A stretch of DNA of 64,000 nucleotides from Cyanobacteria bacterium SBLK. Its GTDB lineage: Bacteria; Cyanobacteriota; Cyanobacteriia; Cyanobacteriales; Spirulinaceae. Below are positions 52,520 to 62,154 of the stretch, piece after piece. The stretch spans positions 62,001 to 126,000 of the forward strand of contig JAGHZQ010000084.1 in assembly GCA_017746715.1 (NCBI GenBank), read 5' to 3'. Each line of letters begins with the position of its first letter. The stretch's first letter is position 1. A program made the position numbers and the translations under genes. Below the pieces are notes generated by a model. The model was not told where the DNA came from. It saw nothing but the letters and a program-made list of their open reading frames with translations, and did not search any database.

Positions 52520-53371
52520 CTATTTTAATTGTTTCCCAAAAAGTACATAATGTCGAATGGGGTTTGCATAATATTGACTAATATTGCTGGAAGGATTCGC
52601 GCGATTCATCAAGGCATGAATGACCTTTTGATAACCCATTTGGAAAGCGATCGCGTGGCATTTTTCGACTAAAATACTCCCTAATCCAGCATATTTCCGT
52701 TGGGGAAGAATGGCAACGGTTTTGAGAATGACCGTGGCAATCGCTTCTCCTCGTTGTGCTTCTAAGGCATCAGGAAGGGCAAATAAGAAGCCTATGGGCT
52801 TATTTCCCTCTTCGGCAATGAGAATGAGTTCGGGCTGGATATAGGGCAAAATCAGGCGATAGAGGGCCATAAATTGGGTTTTTGAGATGGGTTGATAGAG
52901 GAAGTTATTGCGAAATGCCGCGATCGCAATGTGATAAATTTTTTCGAGTTCTGCTTCTAAGTTTTCTGGATTTAACGAACGAATATTGATACCGCGATCG
53001 CTGAAGCATTTTTGTACGGAAATTAAACGGCGATCGCGAATTTGTAAATCCGTACAAAGGGCGGAATAATAACGAGCGATCGGGAAAAAATCTTGTTCTA
53101 AAAAAGCCTGATATAAGGAAGCACGAGTATTGGGTTCGAGGAAAAAAGGTGGATGCTTTCCCCATTCTGTCACGAGACGATAATCATGCCATGTATTGCC
53201 ATCGATGGGAGCGATCGCGAACGAACAGCCTTTCTCTCGTAACTCCTGACAAGCTACTTGGAGTAAAGCTGTAGCCGCCTCGGGATCGCGATCGGGGAAG
53301 TTGCCAATATACCCGGTAGGATGTCCTTGGTAAGCGATCGTATTTTCCCACCAAAGAGAATAAGATTTCAT
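52520..53371 (-). CDS. GNAT-family N-acetyltransferase
   Basis: 283 residues from the ATG at 53371. A longer frame to 53503 would run inside the kinase-like gene and add 44 residues of no family logic. The C-terminal half (about 140-275) has the GNAT fold with the acetyl-CoA motif A region TVAILPQRKYAGLGSILVEK, where the usual QxxGxG/A reads RKYAGLGS. The N-terminal half is an extra domain, also rich in beta strands (GYIGNFPDRDPEAATALL). Similar two-part proteins are found in cyanobacteria with no known substrate. It lies between the esterase and the kinase-like gene, all on the minus strand. Confidence 0.78.
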   Translation of the reverse strand: MKSYSLWWENTIAYQGHPTGYIGNFPDRDPEAATALLQVACQELREKGCSFAIAPIDGNTWHDYRLVTEWGKHPPFFLEPNTRASLYQAFLEQDFFPIARYYSALCTDLQIRDRRLISVQKCFSDRGINIRSLNPENLEAELEKIYHIAIAAFRNNFLYQPISKTQFMALYRLILPYIQPELILIAEEGNKPIGFLFALPDALEAQRGEAIATVILKTVAILPQRKYAGLGSILVEKCHAIAFQMGYQKVIHALMNRANPSSNISQYYANPIRHYVLFGKQLK

Positions 53372-53414
53372 CTCAATCACCAAAAACGAAGATGACCAAA
53401 TATTTTCAAAAGGA

Positions 53415-54263
53415 TTAAGAGCGATCGCGTCGAGTAATAGGAAGATAAAGTCGAATAGTTGTCCCTCTCCCTGTTCCTCCACTGGCAAAAACCACGATAC
53501 CATCCATCATCTCTAGCAGGATTTGAGAAATAACAATAGATAATCCTATCGTCGTTTTTGTATTCTTCCGATTATTCAAACGATCTAATTGTAGGGAATC
53601 CATGCCGCATCCTGTATCTTTGATAGCAATACAAGCTCTTTGTCCGCTTGGATAAAAAATAGTTTTTTCTGAGAAACTCTTTTGAGGATGAAAATCGATA
53701 TTTTCCACATGAATTGTTATAGAAATGCTTCCTTTCTGAGTATGGCGAATGGCATTATCGAGTAAAACTTCGAGAATATCTGTCAGCTTAACAGGATCCG
53801 CAAAAATCATCAATTCGCGATCGCTCCATTCTGGAAAATTGAACTCAATGTTTTTTTTTCGGATTCTTATAGCATATTTTTTACTTGTATTCTGTAAAAC
53901 GTCATACAAATTAACCTTCTGAATATTGGGAAAAAAGCGATTATCTTTTACTGAAAAACGTTGTGATATCTCTTTTATATTTTTATTGAGCTTGATTGCC
54001 GACTGATAGGCTTCTTCTAATTCTTCATTCTCTTGACCAATTTTGTCAAAATATTCTCGAACCAATACGAGATTGTTAATTAATCCATTTAAAGGATTAT
54101 TGATTTGGTCGCCAATCAAAAGTAAAACTTCATAGAAACGATCGTTAGCAAATTTTTCAGATCGTAAAGATTCTACAAGCATTTGTTGAATTTGTTTGAG
54201 ATTTTCTCTGACAACTTGTTCCGATTCTAAGGCTCTTTGTAAGCAATCCTCAGTTTCTTCCAT
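53415..54263 (-). CDS. Histidine-kinase-like protein lacking the phospho-accepting His
   Basis: 282 residues. Helices 1-50 form a coiled coil. The HisKA-like segment reads LLLIGDQINNPLNG (48-60), where the usual His is Asp52. The ATPase domain looks intact: N-box DNAIRHTQKG, G1 box IKDTGCGMD, a TTIGLSIV stretch in the G2 region and GGTGRGTTIRLYLP at the end. It may bind ATP but cannot autophosphorylate at the normal site, so it could be a scaffold or partner of another kinase. No receiver or sensor domain and no membrane helix are seen. It is the first gene of the minus-strand series with GNAT and esterase. Confidence 0.82.
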   Translation of the reverse strand: MEETEDCLQRALESEQVVRENLKQIQQMLVESLRSEKFANDRFYEVLLLIGDQINNPLNGLINNLVLVREYFDKIGQENEELEEAYQSAIKLNKNIKEISQRFSVKDNRFFPNIQKVNLYDVLQNTSKKYAIRIRKKNIEFNFPEWSDRELMIFADPVKLTDILEVLLDNAIRHTQKGSISITIHVENIDFHPQKSFSEKTIFYPSGQRACIAIKDTGCGMDSLQLDRLNNRKNTKTTIGLSIVISQILLEMMDGIVVFASGGTGRGTTIRLYLPITRRDRS

Positions 54264-54381
54264 TTTTCCAGTGGTTTTTATTGTCTTTTCTAGCGTTTAA
54301 TTTACAAGCTCGTAAACATTTTTAATAGAATATGCTATCCTATTAGAGGATTGAATCAAGTCCAATCCTCTAGATAAATAC

Positions 54382-55257
54382 TTATTGTTTCCGCCGATGT
54401 TTTAAACCCAAACCCGAAATTCCAAGAATACCAGCAGCACCCAACATCAGTAAACTTGAAGGTTCGGGGACATCAGTCGGGTGAGGAGAGTCAGGATCGT
54501 CGTCAGGTATCACGTGGGAAAAGGCATTGTTGAAGTAAGCGTTATGGGTTGTATTCCAACGAGCATCCGCACCACCAAGAGATGCACTAACAAACATTTC
54601 TTCGTCGAGAAATACCGCCGCTCGTCCCTTACCAAAATCATAAGTCGCCGCAAAGGGATCTCCTCCACGAGTAATCCCCACTGTCCCATTTTCGCCAACT
54701 TCTCTGAAAAAACTGCCAAATGAAGTCCTTGTAAATGTCCCGGCGGCAAAAGTACCGAATGGACCATTAGCGATTGGACTTGAAGCATTGGAAACGCGGA
54801 TACCAATTCCATCACGATACCCTCCCCAAGTCGATCCTAGAATCGAACTGAGATCGGAAGCCACTTCATTACCAAACGCCAGCATTCCTCCTCCATTTTG
54901 AACAAACGCCTCCAAGGCAGCAAGCTCGCTTGCAGAACGATTTGACGCACCATGAGCCAAGAGGACGACATCAACACCACTGAGATTGGTAGAAGTTAAC
55001 TCAGTGACCGAGGGTAAATAATTCACAGTATCCGAGACAATTCCCCCTTCACCATAATTAAGAGGATTTAAAAGCGAATCTCGAACATTATTGAATCGAC
55101 CACCGGTAAGAAAATCAAAGCTACCAACACCTCCCGTATTAACAGTCAGAACATTGATAGTAGCAGCATTTGCCGACTGGGCAAGAATTGCGGGCGCGAT
55201 CGCTGCCAAACCAAACAAAACGCATCGAGACATTGTTGTAAAACGAACTTTCATCAT
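54382..55257 (-). CDS. PEP-CTERM sorting-domain protein, secreted
   Basis: 291 residues from the ATG pair at 55257/55254. It has a signal peptide (hydrophobic CVLFGLAAIAPAILA, probable cut after ANA), a folded domain (about 40-235, including VVLLAHGASNRSASELAALE, resembling a glutamine-amidotransferase-like fold), and a C-terminal sorting signal: VPEPSSLLMLG, a hydrophobic helix (AAGILGISGLGL) and basic KHRRKQ. In PEP-CTERM proteins an exosortase cuts and anchors the protein at the cell surface, often with exopolysaccharide. No exosortase is in the window. The body's function is unknown. Confidence 0.85.
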   Translation of the reverse strand: MMKVRFTTMSRCVLFGLAAIAPAILAQSANAATINVLTVNTGGVGSFDFLTGGRFNNVRDSLLNPLNYGEGGIVSDTVNYLPSVTELTSTNLSGVDVVLLAHGASNRSASELAALEAFVQNGGGMLAFGNEVASDLSSILGSTWGGYRDGIGIRVSNASSPIANGPFGTFAAGTFTRTSFGSFFREVGENGTVGITRGGDPFAATYDFGKGRAAVFLDEEMFVSASLGGADARWNTTHNAYFNNAFSHVIPDDDPDSPHPTDVPEPSSLLMLGAAGILGISGLGLKHRRKQ

Positions 55258-55385
55258 TTTTCTTGGGAACAAAAGACATCAGTTAATGTTGTATTTTTCG
55301 CTATTTGAAAAGCACATCATTTGATTTCTAAATATATTTTCTCGCAAAATCTCAAATGCGATCGCCCACTATTTGTTCAATTTCT

Positions 55386-55447
55386 CATTCAGTTTTTCAT
55401 TAGATCTGTTAACTTTCATTCAGTTTTCCGTTAGATCTGTTAACTTT
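55386..55447. repeat. 2 x 31 bp tandem duplication before the STAND gene
   Basis: Two adjacent 31-base copies (55386-55416 and 55417-55447) that start CATTCAGTTTT and end GTTAACTTT, with two differences. They lie about 105 bases upstream of the STAND gene's likely start, where promoter elements are expected. Confidence 0.9.
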
Positions 55448-55551
55448 TTGTGCAATTACTCTCCGAAGCAAAAAAAACAGCCCGTCATGTTTCACAATGT
55501 TGTGAAGGGGATATAGCGATCCAGATTGACATCACGGGAGGGATTATAAGC

Positions 55552-56742
55552 ATGAGACTATCTGTACAAGGCAAGATAATTATGGAGCAAGCCAGAGAAC
55601 GGTTAGGCTGGACTAAAGCCGATCTCCGTTTGATCGAGGCCGTTCATACTGCTGAAGGAACCTTGAGAAGATTTTGGGACAGAAAATCTATTCGCTCAGA
55701 CACTTTTAAACGGATTTGTGAAGTAGTTGGTGTTGATTGGCAAGAAGTTTTTGAGCCACCACCACCGCCGCCAGACCCCAACTTTGTCGGACGCGAGGAA
55801 GCTATTAACGATCTGCGGCAACGCATCGACCAAGGGGCCAAAGCAATTCTTATTCAGGGACAAGGAGGAATTGGTAAAACAACCCTAGCTCACCACTATT
55901 TTGAAACTCATGGCTTTAATTTGGTTCTAACATTGCCTCTGCCCATAAGGCAAGAAGATATCATCTCTGTGGAGTTAGTCATAGAAGAATGGTTGCAAAA
56001 CGATTTTAAGCAAGAACCGGGACGGGAGTTTGGGATTACTCTAGATCGCTTGCGACGTAAACTCGTAAGTAGCGAGCAAAAAATTGGCGTTCTCATAGAC
56101 GGTCTCGAACCTGCACTGCAAAACGGTTGTTTCCTTCCCCAACATTGTCGCTATGCTGAATTATTGAGAACGTTGACCAATCCAACTTTAAATGCGGTCA
56201 CCTTGATTACCAGTCGCGAACAATTATCCGCACCCGGTGTCCTCGTTGAGTCTTATTGTTTGGCTGGGTTGAGCAAAGAGGCTTGGCAAGAGTATTTTAA
56301 GCATCGCCAGATTGAAATAGATGCTATTGTGCTACGGGAAATACACTGCGCTTATGGTGGCAATGCGGCAGCGATGCGTATTCTTGCCAATGCGGTTGGA
56401 CCTGACTTTAAGGGAAATTTACAGGCATATTGGCAGGCAAATCGCCACAATTTACTTCTTGTTCGCCGTCTAAATAATCTGATTGAAGAGCAGTTTGAAA
56501 GACTCCAGCATGACGAACCCCAAGCATATCAACTTCTTTGCCGTTTGGGATGTTACCGCTACCAAGAAATTCCTACCCTACCCAGAGCAGCACTTTTGGC
56601 CTTATTGTGGGATGTACAAACACACCACCAAGATAGAGTAATTAGAGCATTGTGCGATCGCGCCTTAATTGAGGTGCGCGATGGTCGGTATTCTCTTCTT
56701 CCCGTCATACAGACCAAAGCAAGAGAAAGATTACAAAGGTAA
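55552..56742 (+). CDS. STAND NTPase with N-terminal HTH-like domain (NB-ARC type)
   Basis: 396 residues from the ATG at 55552, preceded by GGGAGGG; a GTG at 55450 would add 34 residues. Domain order: helical HTH-like domain (about 1-65, GWTKADLRLIEAV and LRRFWDRKSIRSDTF), a Pro run, then an NB-ARC/STAND ATPase with P-loop GQGGIGKTT (103-111), Walker B in GVLIDGLEP, and a winged-helix end (LCDRALIEVRDGRYSLLPV). FVGREEAIN just before the ATPase is the usual STAND entry motif. The repeat sensor that normally follows is missing here and is coded by the next gene. Such proteins act in signalling or immunity; the role is unknown. Confidence 0.85.
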   Translation: MRLSVQGKIIMEQARERLGWTKADLRLIEAVHTAEGTLRRFWDRKSIRSDTFKRICEVVGVDWQEVFEPPPPPPDPNFVGREEAINDLRQRIDQGAKAILIQGQGGIGKTTLAHHYFETHGFNLVLTLPLPIRQEDIISVELVIEEWLQNDFKQEPGREFGITLDRLRRKLVSSEQKIGVLIDGLEPALQNGCFLPQHCRYAELLRTLTNPTLNAVTLITSREQLSAPGVLVESYCLAGLSKEAWQEYFKHRQIEIDAIVLREIHCAYGGNAAAMRILANAVGPDFKGNLQAYWQANRHNLLLVRRLNNLIEEQFERLQHDEPQAYQLLCRLGCYRYQEIPTLPRAALLALLWDVQTHHQDRVIRALCDRALIEVRDGRYSLLPVIQTKARERLQR

Positions 56743-56765
56743 GCTGTTTAACGAAGGAGGTTGGT

Positions 56766-58058
56766 ATGAAAATATTGCCGTTTAACGAATGGTCTTGCGC
56801 TAACCAAGCTGCTGCTGAATTTTATCTTGCAGAAGCTGAAAAAGTTGAATCCAGAATGTCTCTCAAATATGTCTTTGAAGCCATCGAACATTTCGCAACG
56901 ATTGACGACTTTGAAGCTTGTGGCAACGTCTTATTATTTCGGGTTTTAGCAGCAGATAAAATTGAAAATTTGCGAGGAAGCGCTAATCTCTGGAACAATA
57001 GGTCGCGAATTATGGCGATCGGTGAAAGAATCTGCGATCGTATCTCCGGACTTCAAAAAGCACTACTCCTCATTCCCCTCGGCACAATTTATTCAGAAAT
57101 TGGCAAAAGTAAAAAAGCATTAAGTATTAGCCAACAAATTTTCGCGATTACCAACCAAATCGTAACGAATCCTAAGCATGATTTAGGAAAACAGATGAGC
57201 TTTGCTCGTATTTCTGCCTATTCTATTGAGGGTAAAGCATATCGCTATCTTGGAGCTTTACCTAAAGCCGAAACTGCTTGCAAGCAAGCCTATAAAACGG
57301 CTTTACAATCAGGGCAACATTATTGGCAAGCCCTCGCCGTTTATGGTTTAGGAGCCGTTTACTTAGAAAATAATAAACCCCGAAAAGCCTTGCGTCATTT
57401 CTTCGCCGCCGCCGCTTTCGCTAAATTCGGTGGCATTCCTCAAGAGTTGAGAAAGGAAATTAAACAGATATTTCGCTTTCTTTGTTATCCTCGTACCGAT
57501 CGACCGTCAGAAGTTCAGGCTTTCTTAGAAAAACACAATCAAAATAAGCAAGGAGATCGGATTAAACAGTTTAATATTCTCTGGAATGTTGCCAGATGTT
57601 TTAATTCGATGCAATCTTCTGACCTCGCCAAGAAAATATTGGATTTGGCCGAAGGACTGCTCGAACCAGAAGATCTAACTCAACATAGTTTACTTAATGT
57701 AGAATTAGCAAACTATTACATTGCTATCAGACAAATAAAATCCGCTCGAGAATGTTATCAAAATGCGTTAGAGTTCTCTTTAAATCAAGGAGAATGGTCG
57801 AGAGCTTATCCGCTTCAAAATTATGCACATTTGCTGTACGAGCAGGGCGAATATTCGGAGGCTCTCAAAAAATATCAAGAACTTGAAGTTTTATTGAAAA
57901 AAACTGAATTTTGCTCTATGCAAGTCTATAATTATTGCTATTTAGCCCTCACCATTTTAGAGATAAATCCCCAACAACAGCAAGAAGCAGAAAAATATCT
58001 GGAAAAAGCCAGAGCGATCGCGACAAAATTTGAGATAGTCATCCCCTTTGATTTGTAA
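56766..58058 (+). CDS. TPR-repeat protein, partner of the STAND NTPase
   Basis: 430 residues, nearly all helical, with at least six TPR-like units (for example LPKAETACKQAYKTALQSGQ, WQALAVYGLGAVYLENNKPR and QEAEKYLEKARAIATKFE). No enzyme domain or membrane segment. It starts 23 bases after the STAND gene, with a perfect AAGGAGG (56754-56760) five bases before the ATG, so strong translation is expected. In many STAND proteins the TPR sensor is the C-terminal part of the same chain; here it is separate, as if a single gene had been split or never fused. It probably senses a ligand or protein for the NTPase. Confidence 0.8.
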   Translation: MKILPFNEWSCANQAAAEFYLAEAEKVESRMSLKYVFEAIEHFATIDDFEACGNVLLFRVLAADKIENLRGSANLWNNRSRIMAIGERICDRISGLQKALLLIPLGTIYSEIGKSKKALSISQQIFAITNQIVTNPKHDLGKQMSFARISAYSIEGKAYRYLGALPKAETACKQAYKTALQSGQHYWQALAVYGLGAVYLENNKPRKALRHFFAAAAFAKFGGIPQELRKEIKQIFRFLCYPRTDRPSEVQAFLEKHNQNKQGDRIKQFNILWNVARCFNSMQSSDLAKKILDLAEGLLEPEDLTQHSLLNVELANYYIAIRQIKSARECYQNALEFSLNQGEWSRAYPLQNYAHLLYEQGEYSEALKKYQELEVLLKKTEFCSMQVYNYCYLALTILEINPQQQQEAEKYLEKARAIATKFEIVIPFDL

Positions 58059-58084
58059 GCAAACAATCTATTCAATGAAATCAG

Positions 58085-59359
58085 TTAACTTCTAACTGTT
58101 GTCACTTCGGCTTTGAGAAAATCAATAAATTGTCGCGCAGTGCGTCCGGAACGTCCATTATGGCGAGTTGCCCATTGTTTGGCGCGAAATTCCAAATCTT
58201 CTTTTTCGAGGTTTATAGCAGCTTCTTTGGCTAAATGACAGACAATTTCTAAGTAGGTGTTCTGATTGGCAGGTTCAAAGGTTAGGGTTAAACCAAAGCG
58301 ATCGCTAAAAGATAGTTTTTCTTGCATAGTATCCCAAGAATGAACCTCATCGCTATCTTTAGGACGAGGGCGATCTTCAAAGAATTCGCGAATTAAATGA
58401 CGGCGGTTAGAAGTCGCATACACTAACACATTATTTGCCCTTGCCGTAACGCTGCCTTCTAAAACAACTTTGAGCGATTTAAATGCCTCATCGTCTTCTT
58501 CAAAAGAAAGATCGTCTACAAAAATAATAAATTTTTGCGGGCGATCGCGCAATCGTTCTAAAATTTCCGATAAATCTCGCAATTCCGATTTGCTCACCTC
58601 AATTAAACGCAAACCGCGATCGCTAAATTTTCCCAATAATCCTTTCACTAATGACGATTTACCCGAGCCGCGACTGCCGTAGAGTAAAACGTGCAAAGTA
58701 GGATAGCCCGATAATAAAAATTCGGTATTTTTAATTAACGCGGCTTTCTGGGTTTCATATCCGACAATTTCCGTGAGTTGAATGGGATCGGGATGGGCAA
58801 TTCCGTTTAATTTTCCATCTTGCCAGCGAAAGGCACGATAGCGGGCAAAAATTCCCGTTCCTTGTTGTTGATAGTGCCGAGCTAATTCGGGTAAAACTTC
58901 GCTCCAATTGTCGCGATCGCGCAAGAAATGCGATCGGGTTGTTTCGATATGCCAAACAACGGGTAATTCTTGCATTTTACAAGTGGTTCGCACCCATAGA
59001 CTTAATTGTTCTCCACTACAGCGATAGAGGGAATGTAAAATTTTTAGATCGTATTGAACGGCTGCAATTAATGCAGGAGGAAACGCATCGAGCGGGACTT
59101 TCTGAATCTGTTGACTAAAAGGGTTGTCATCCCATAAAATCTGTTGGATTAGATAATCTTGCCAATTTTGCCCCGTTTGTGCCAAGGTTTTAAACCAATG
59201 ACCATAAGCCTGCAAACAATGGACGGAATTGCCTTCGTGCAAGGCATGGAGAAGAGCCAGAAATGATTGACCAACCTCATTATCGAGCACATGTTGGTAG
59301 AGAAGTAGTGAAGCGGCTTGTTGTTGTAGAAAATGAATGGAGGGATTAACTGAGGACAT
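58085..59359 (-). CDS. DUF815-family AAA ATPase
   Basis: 424 residues. The C-terminal ATPase part (about 195-420) has Walker A LYGSRGSGKSSLVKG and Walker B FIIFVDDLSFEEDD, then VYATSNRRHLIREFF with the sensor-1 Asn, and an Arg-finger-like FFEDRPRPKD. The ending (ATRHNGRSGRTARQFIDF) is conserved in DUF815. The N-terminal 190 residues are helical with no known domain. DUF815 proteins occur widely in bacteria; their role is not known. It converges with the TPR gene (27 bases between ends). Confidence 0.85.
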   Translation of the reverse strand: MSSVNPSIHFLQQQAASLLLYQHVLDNEVGQSFLALLHALHEGNSVHCLQAYGHWFKTLAQTGQNWQDYLIQQILWDDNPFSQQIQKVPLDAFPPALIAAVQYDLKILHSLYRCSGEQLSLWVRTTCKMQELPVVWHIETTRSHFLRDRDNWSEVLPELARHYQQQGTGIFARYRAFRWQDGKLNGIAHPDPIQLTEIVGYETQKAALIKNTEFLLSGYPTLHVLLYGSRGSGKSSLVKGLLGKFSDRGLRLIEVSKSELRDLSEILERLRDRPQKFIIFVDDLSFEEDDEAFKSLKVVLEGSVTARANNVLVYATSNRRHLIREFFEDRPRPKDSDEVHSWDTMQEKLSFSDRFGLTLTFEPANQNTYLEIVCHLAKEAAINLEKEDLEFRAKQWATRHNGRSGRTARQFIDFLKAEVTTVRS

Positions 59360-59508
59360 TTATCAATGATTAATTCTCAATGATTAATTATCAGCCATTG
59401 ACGCTCGATTATCAACGATCGCCGATCGATTCTTTATTTTGTTGGCAGCGATCGCTTAAAATTAATAGACGAAAGACTTTGATTTTGAATTGATAATTCT
59501 GAATTGAA

Positions 59509-60276
59509 ATGCCCCTGCCCGGAATGAACCCCTATTTAGAACAACCGATGTTTTGGTCGGCTTTTCACAGTCGGTTGATTGTTGCGATCGCCGATGCGAT
59601 CGCTCCCCAAATTCGCCCTCGATATTATGTCGAGATCGAAACGCGCACCTATCTTGGTGAGGGAGAAAATGGCGTACTCGTCGGTATTCCCGATGCAGTG
59701 GTGTTTTCTTCGGAGTCCTCAACGCCTGCAACTGAAGAAGCGATCGCTACAACTCTAACCATTCAGCCCCAACAAGTTACAGTCCCGATGCCAGAAGAAA
59801 TTAAAGAAAGATATCTCGAAATCCGAGAGGTGGCAACTGGGGAAGTCGTAACGGCGATCGAGGTACTTTCTCCTAAAAACAAGGAAGCAGGTCGGGGAAG
59901 ACAAAAATACGAAGAAAAACGATTGACCATTTTGGGCAGTTTAACCCATTTGGTGGAAATCGATCTTTTACGAGGTGGGAGATCGATGAGTGTGGGGGGG
60001 CATATTGCACCGACCCATTATCGCCTTCTGGTCAGTCCCAGCGAAAACCGCCCCAAGGCAATGTTATACGGGTTTTCCCTACGAGAACCCATTCCCAGTT
60101 TTTCGCTCCCCCTCAAGGGCGATTTATCCCCAGTTGTAGACATGCAAGCCATTGTTGCGGGAATTTACGAACGGGCGGGGTACGATCTGAGAATCGATTA
60201 TACGCAACCCGTACCCCCTCCAGCCCTATCCGAAGGCGATCGCCATTGGCTGCAAGAACGCCTGCAAACTTCCTGA
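59509..60276 (+). CDS. DUF4058 family protein
   Basis: 255 residues. It begins MPLPGMNPYLEQPMFWSAFH, the standard start of DUF4058 proteins, a family abundant in cyanobacteria. Conserved segments LIVAIADAIAPQIRPRYYVE, TAIEVLSPKNKEAGRGR and LVEIDLLRGG follow. The EVLSP(K)NK segment looks like an (E)xK nuclease core, but activity has not been shown as far as I know. No neighbour hints at the role. The stop is followed by low-complexity DNA. Confidence 0.9.
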   Translation: MPLPGMNPYLEQPMFWSAFHSRLIVAIADAIAPQIRPRYYVEIETRTYLGEGENGVLVGIPDAVVFSSESSTPATEEAIATTLTIQPQQVTVPMPEEIKERYLEIREVATGEVVTAIEVLSPKNKEAGRGRQKYEEKRLTILGSLTHLVEIDLLRGGRSMSVGGHIAPTHYRLLVSPSENRPKAMLYGFSLREPIPSFSLPLKGDLSPVVDMQAIVAGIYERAGYDLRIDYTQPVPPPALSEGDRHWLQERLQTS

Positions 60277-60413
60277 AATATTCCCCATTACCCATTACCG
60301 ATTCCCCATTCCCCGAGATCGAGATATACTTTCCCCAGAAGGAAATACCGATCGCTCCCTATTTTTGCTATTTTTTTCGAGTAACCCAGCGCGATCGCAA
60401 CAACTCAACCCCT

Positions 60414-61490
60414 ATGGCCAGTCTGGAATCTTCTCGTCAATCGGATATCGCTCGTTCCCTTGCCCTGCTCGATCGCTATGGATTCGATACCAAGGGCTAT
60501 ATGAGCACGGAATTAGTGGCGCGGTGGTTGGAAAAGTACGAACCCCATTGGATTCGCCTAGCCGCCGTCGAAGCCCTCTATCAGGGACGCTACAAGGTGA
60601 TTTCCGTCGAACAAATCCTCACCCTCTGGGAACGCCGCGGCCAGCCAACGCCTCACTTTAGCAGCGATTTCGAGCGATTGATTTCCCGCAAATTGCCGGA
60701 TTATTTTCCCGCGTATCCTCAGATCGAGCATTTACAAGAAAATGCGATCGCCGAGGGAGAAAAATCATCGTCCATTCAACCTTTTGGCCTTTTTTCTCGC
60801 ATTGAATTGCGAAAGAGTACGGGGATTCGCAGCTGGCAGCTCGATCGAGAAACCATTCCCTCAAAAATCAAGCGCTTGAGCGAACGTCCCTCCCCCTCAT
60901 CTACCCTGCCATCCACTCCTTCTGCTCTGATGCTGATTCGCGCTCATGCCGGGTTGAGTCGCATTTTTGCCATTCTCGAGTCCGATTTGTTTATCGCTCC
61001 TCCCCAACTCGCCCTCCCTCCGGTTCTCTCGGCAGAAATGGCATTATTGCTCGAGGCAGAAACACCAGAAAATGAATGGGTTATCGAACTCGACCCCCCC
61101 GAGAAATGTCCTGTTATGACTGAAGAAGGCGATCGCGAAAAGATACCCTCAGAAAAAAACGAGCACCTAACAGACGAACTATCTCTAGACGAACTCGAAA
61201 CCCTCGATCTTTTGGACGAATTAGAAAAAATCGATCTCGATCCAGAAAAGATTCCACAACAGGGAACGCACGATCGCAAAACTCATCTCCAAGACCGCAA
61301 AAAAACCAGCAAAAAAATAAAATCCCCTATTTTACCCAACCCCGATCCCGAAAAACTCTATTTCTTTCGGAGTAATATTATCACTTTTACACCGGACAAA
61401 ACGAATCCTTATTTTTTTAATAAACTTAAATTATTCAATCAAATAACCTTAGACGCGATCGCAAATCCCGAGTTAGAATTAAATCTCTGA
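60414..61490 (+). CDS. Conserved cyanobacterial protein of unknown function
   Basis: 358 residues from the ATG at 60414. A frame from 60246 would overlap the DUF4058 gene and run through low-complexity DNA. The N-terminal 90 residues are the best-formed part: ALLDRYGFDTKGYMSTELVA and WLEKYEPHWIRLAAVEALYQ, then YKVISVEQILTLWERRGQPT. The middle is Ser/Pro-rich. Residues 205-300 are very acidic (EDELS-like runs with Leu), then a Lys-rich stretch. The C-terminus ends FTPDKTNPYFFNKLKLFNQI. No enzyme motif or membrane helix. The first domain could bind a partner. Confidence 0.72.
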   Translation: MASLESSRQSDIARSLALLDRYGFDTKGYMSTELVARWLEKYEPHWIRLAAVEALYQGRYKVISVEQILTLWERRGQPTPHFSSDFERLISRKLPDYFPAYPQIEHLQENAIAEGEKSSSIQPFGLFSRIELRKSTGIRSWQLDRETIPSKIKRLSERPSPSSTLPSTPSALMLIRAHAGLSRIFAILESDLFIAPPQLALPPVLSAEMALLLEAETPENEWVIELDPPEKCPVMTEEGDREKIPSEKNEHLTDELSLDELETLDLLDELEKIDLDPEKIPQQGTHDRKTHLQDRKKTSKKIKSPILPNPDPEKLYFFRSNIITFTPDKTNPYFFNKLKLFNQITLDAIANPELELNL

Positions 61491-61513
61491 AAATAAAAAT
61501 CAATTTATCTTTT

Positions 61514-61999
61514 ATGAACGTTTATTTAATTCGCCACGGCATCGCGAGCGATCGCGCCGAATACTCTAGCGATGCCGAACGACCTCTCACGGAACTCGGA
61601 CGCAAAAAAACGAAAAAAGTCGCCAAACGTTTATTCAATCTCAATATTCGTTTCGATCTCATTCTCACCAGTCCTTTAGTGAGAGCCGTGCAAACCGCAG
61701 AAATTCTCCAAAATACCGGCCTGTGCAAAAAACGAGAAATCTTTGAATCTCTTTCTCCCGATGGCGATATTAATCTTTGGGTAAATTGGTATGCTTTAAA
61801 TCAAGACCATCATAGTGTTGCCCTTGTGGGACATCAACCGGATCTGGGAAATTGGGCAGAAATTTTAACTTGGGGAAAAGTTGGAGAGAAGTTAATTGTT
61901 AAAAAAGCCGGCGTAATTGGCGTGAAAATTTTTGAGAATGGAACGCCTATCGGGAATGGTGAATTGTTTCTTTTGAGTTCGCCTAAATGGTTGATTTGA
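61514..61999 (+). CDS. sixA: Phosphohistidine phosphatase SixA-type
   Basis: 161 residues of the histidine phosphatase (phosphoglycerate-mutase-like) superfamily. The N-terminus MNVYLIRHGIAS holds the catalytic Arg-His-Gly; SDAERPLTELGRKK and LILTSPLVRAVQTAEI carry the second Arg, and ALVGHQPDLG the second catalytic His. Length and motifs match SixA, which removes phosphate from histidine in phosphorelay domains. It starts 24 bases after the previous gene and may be co-transcribed with it. Confidence 0.88.
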   Translation: MNVYLIRHGIASDRAEYSSDAERPLTELGRKKTKKVAKRLFNLNIRFDLILTSPLVRAVQTAEILQNTGLCKKREIFESLSPDGDINLWVNWYALNQDHHSVALVGHQPDLGNWAEILTWGKVGEKLIVKKAGVIGVKIFENGTPIGNGELFLLSSPKWLI

Positions 62000-62154
62000 G
62001 TTATTTCTATATGTTAAGCATTATAAATTTGCGTAAAGAATTGCAGCGAGCAAACGGGTAAATCCAAAGACATTGGGATAAAACGCCATCCTTATTATTT
62101 TTTCGGTTACGTTAAAGGATTGTTAGCAAATTTTCGCGATTTCTTGGTAAAGAT

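Noticed and set aside
55386..55447. CRISPR-like repeat
   Set aside because: The two 31-base copies touch each other with no spacer, and no cas genes are in the window.
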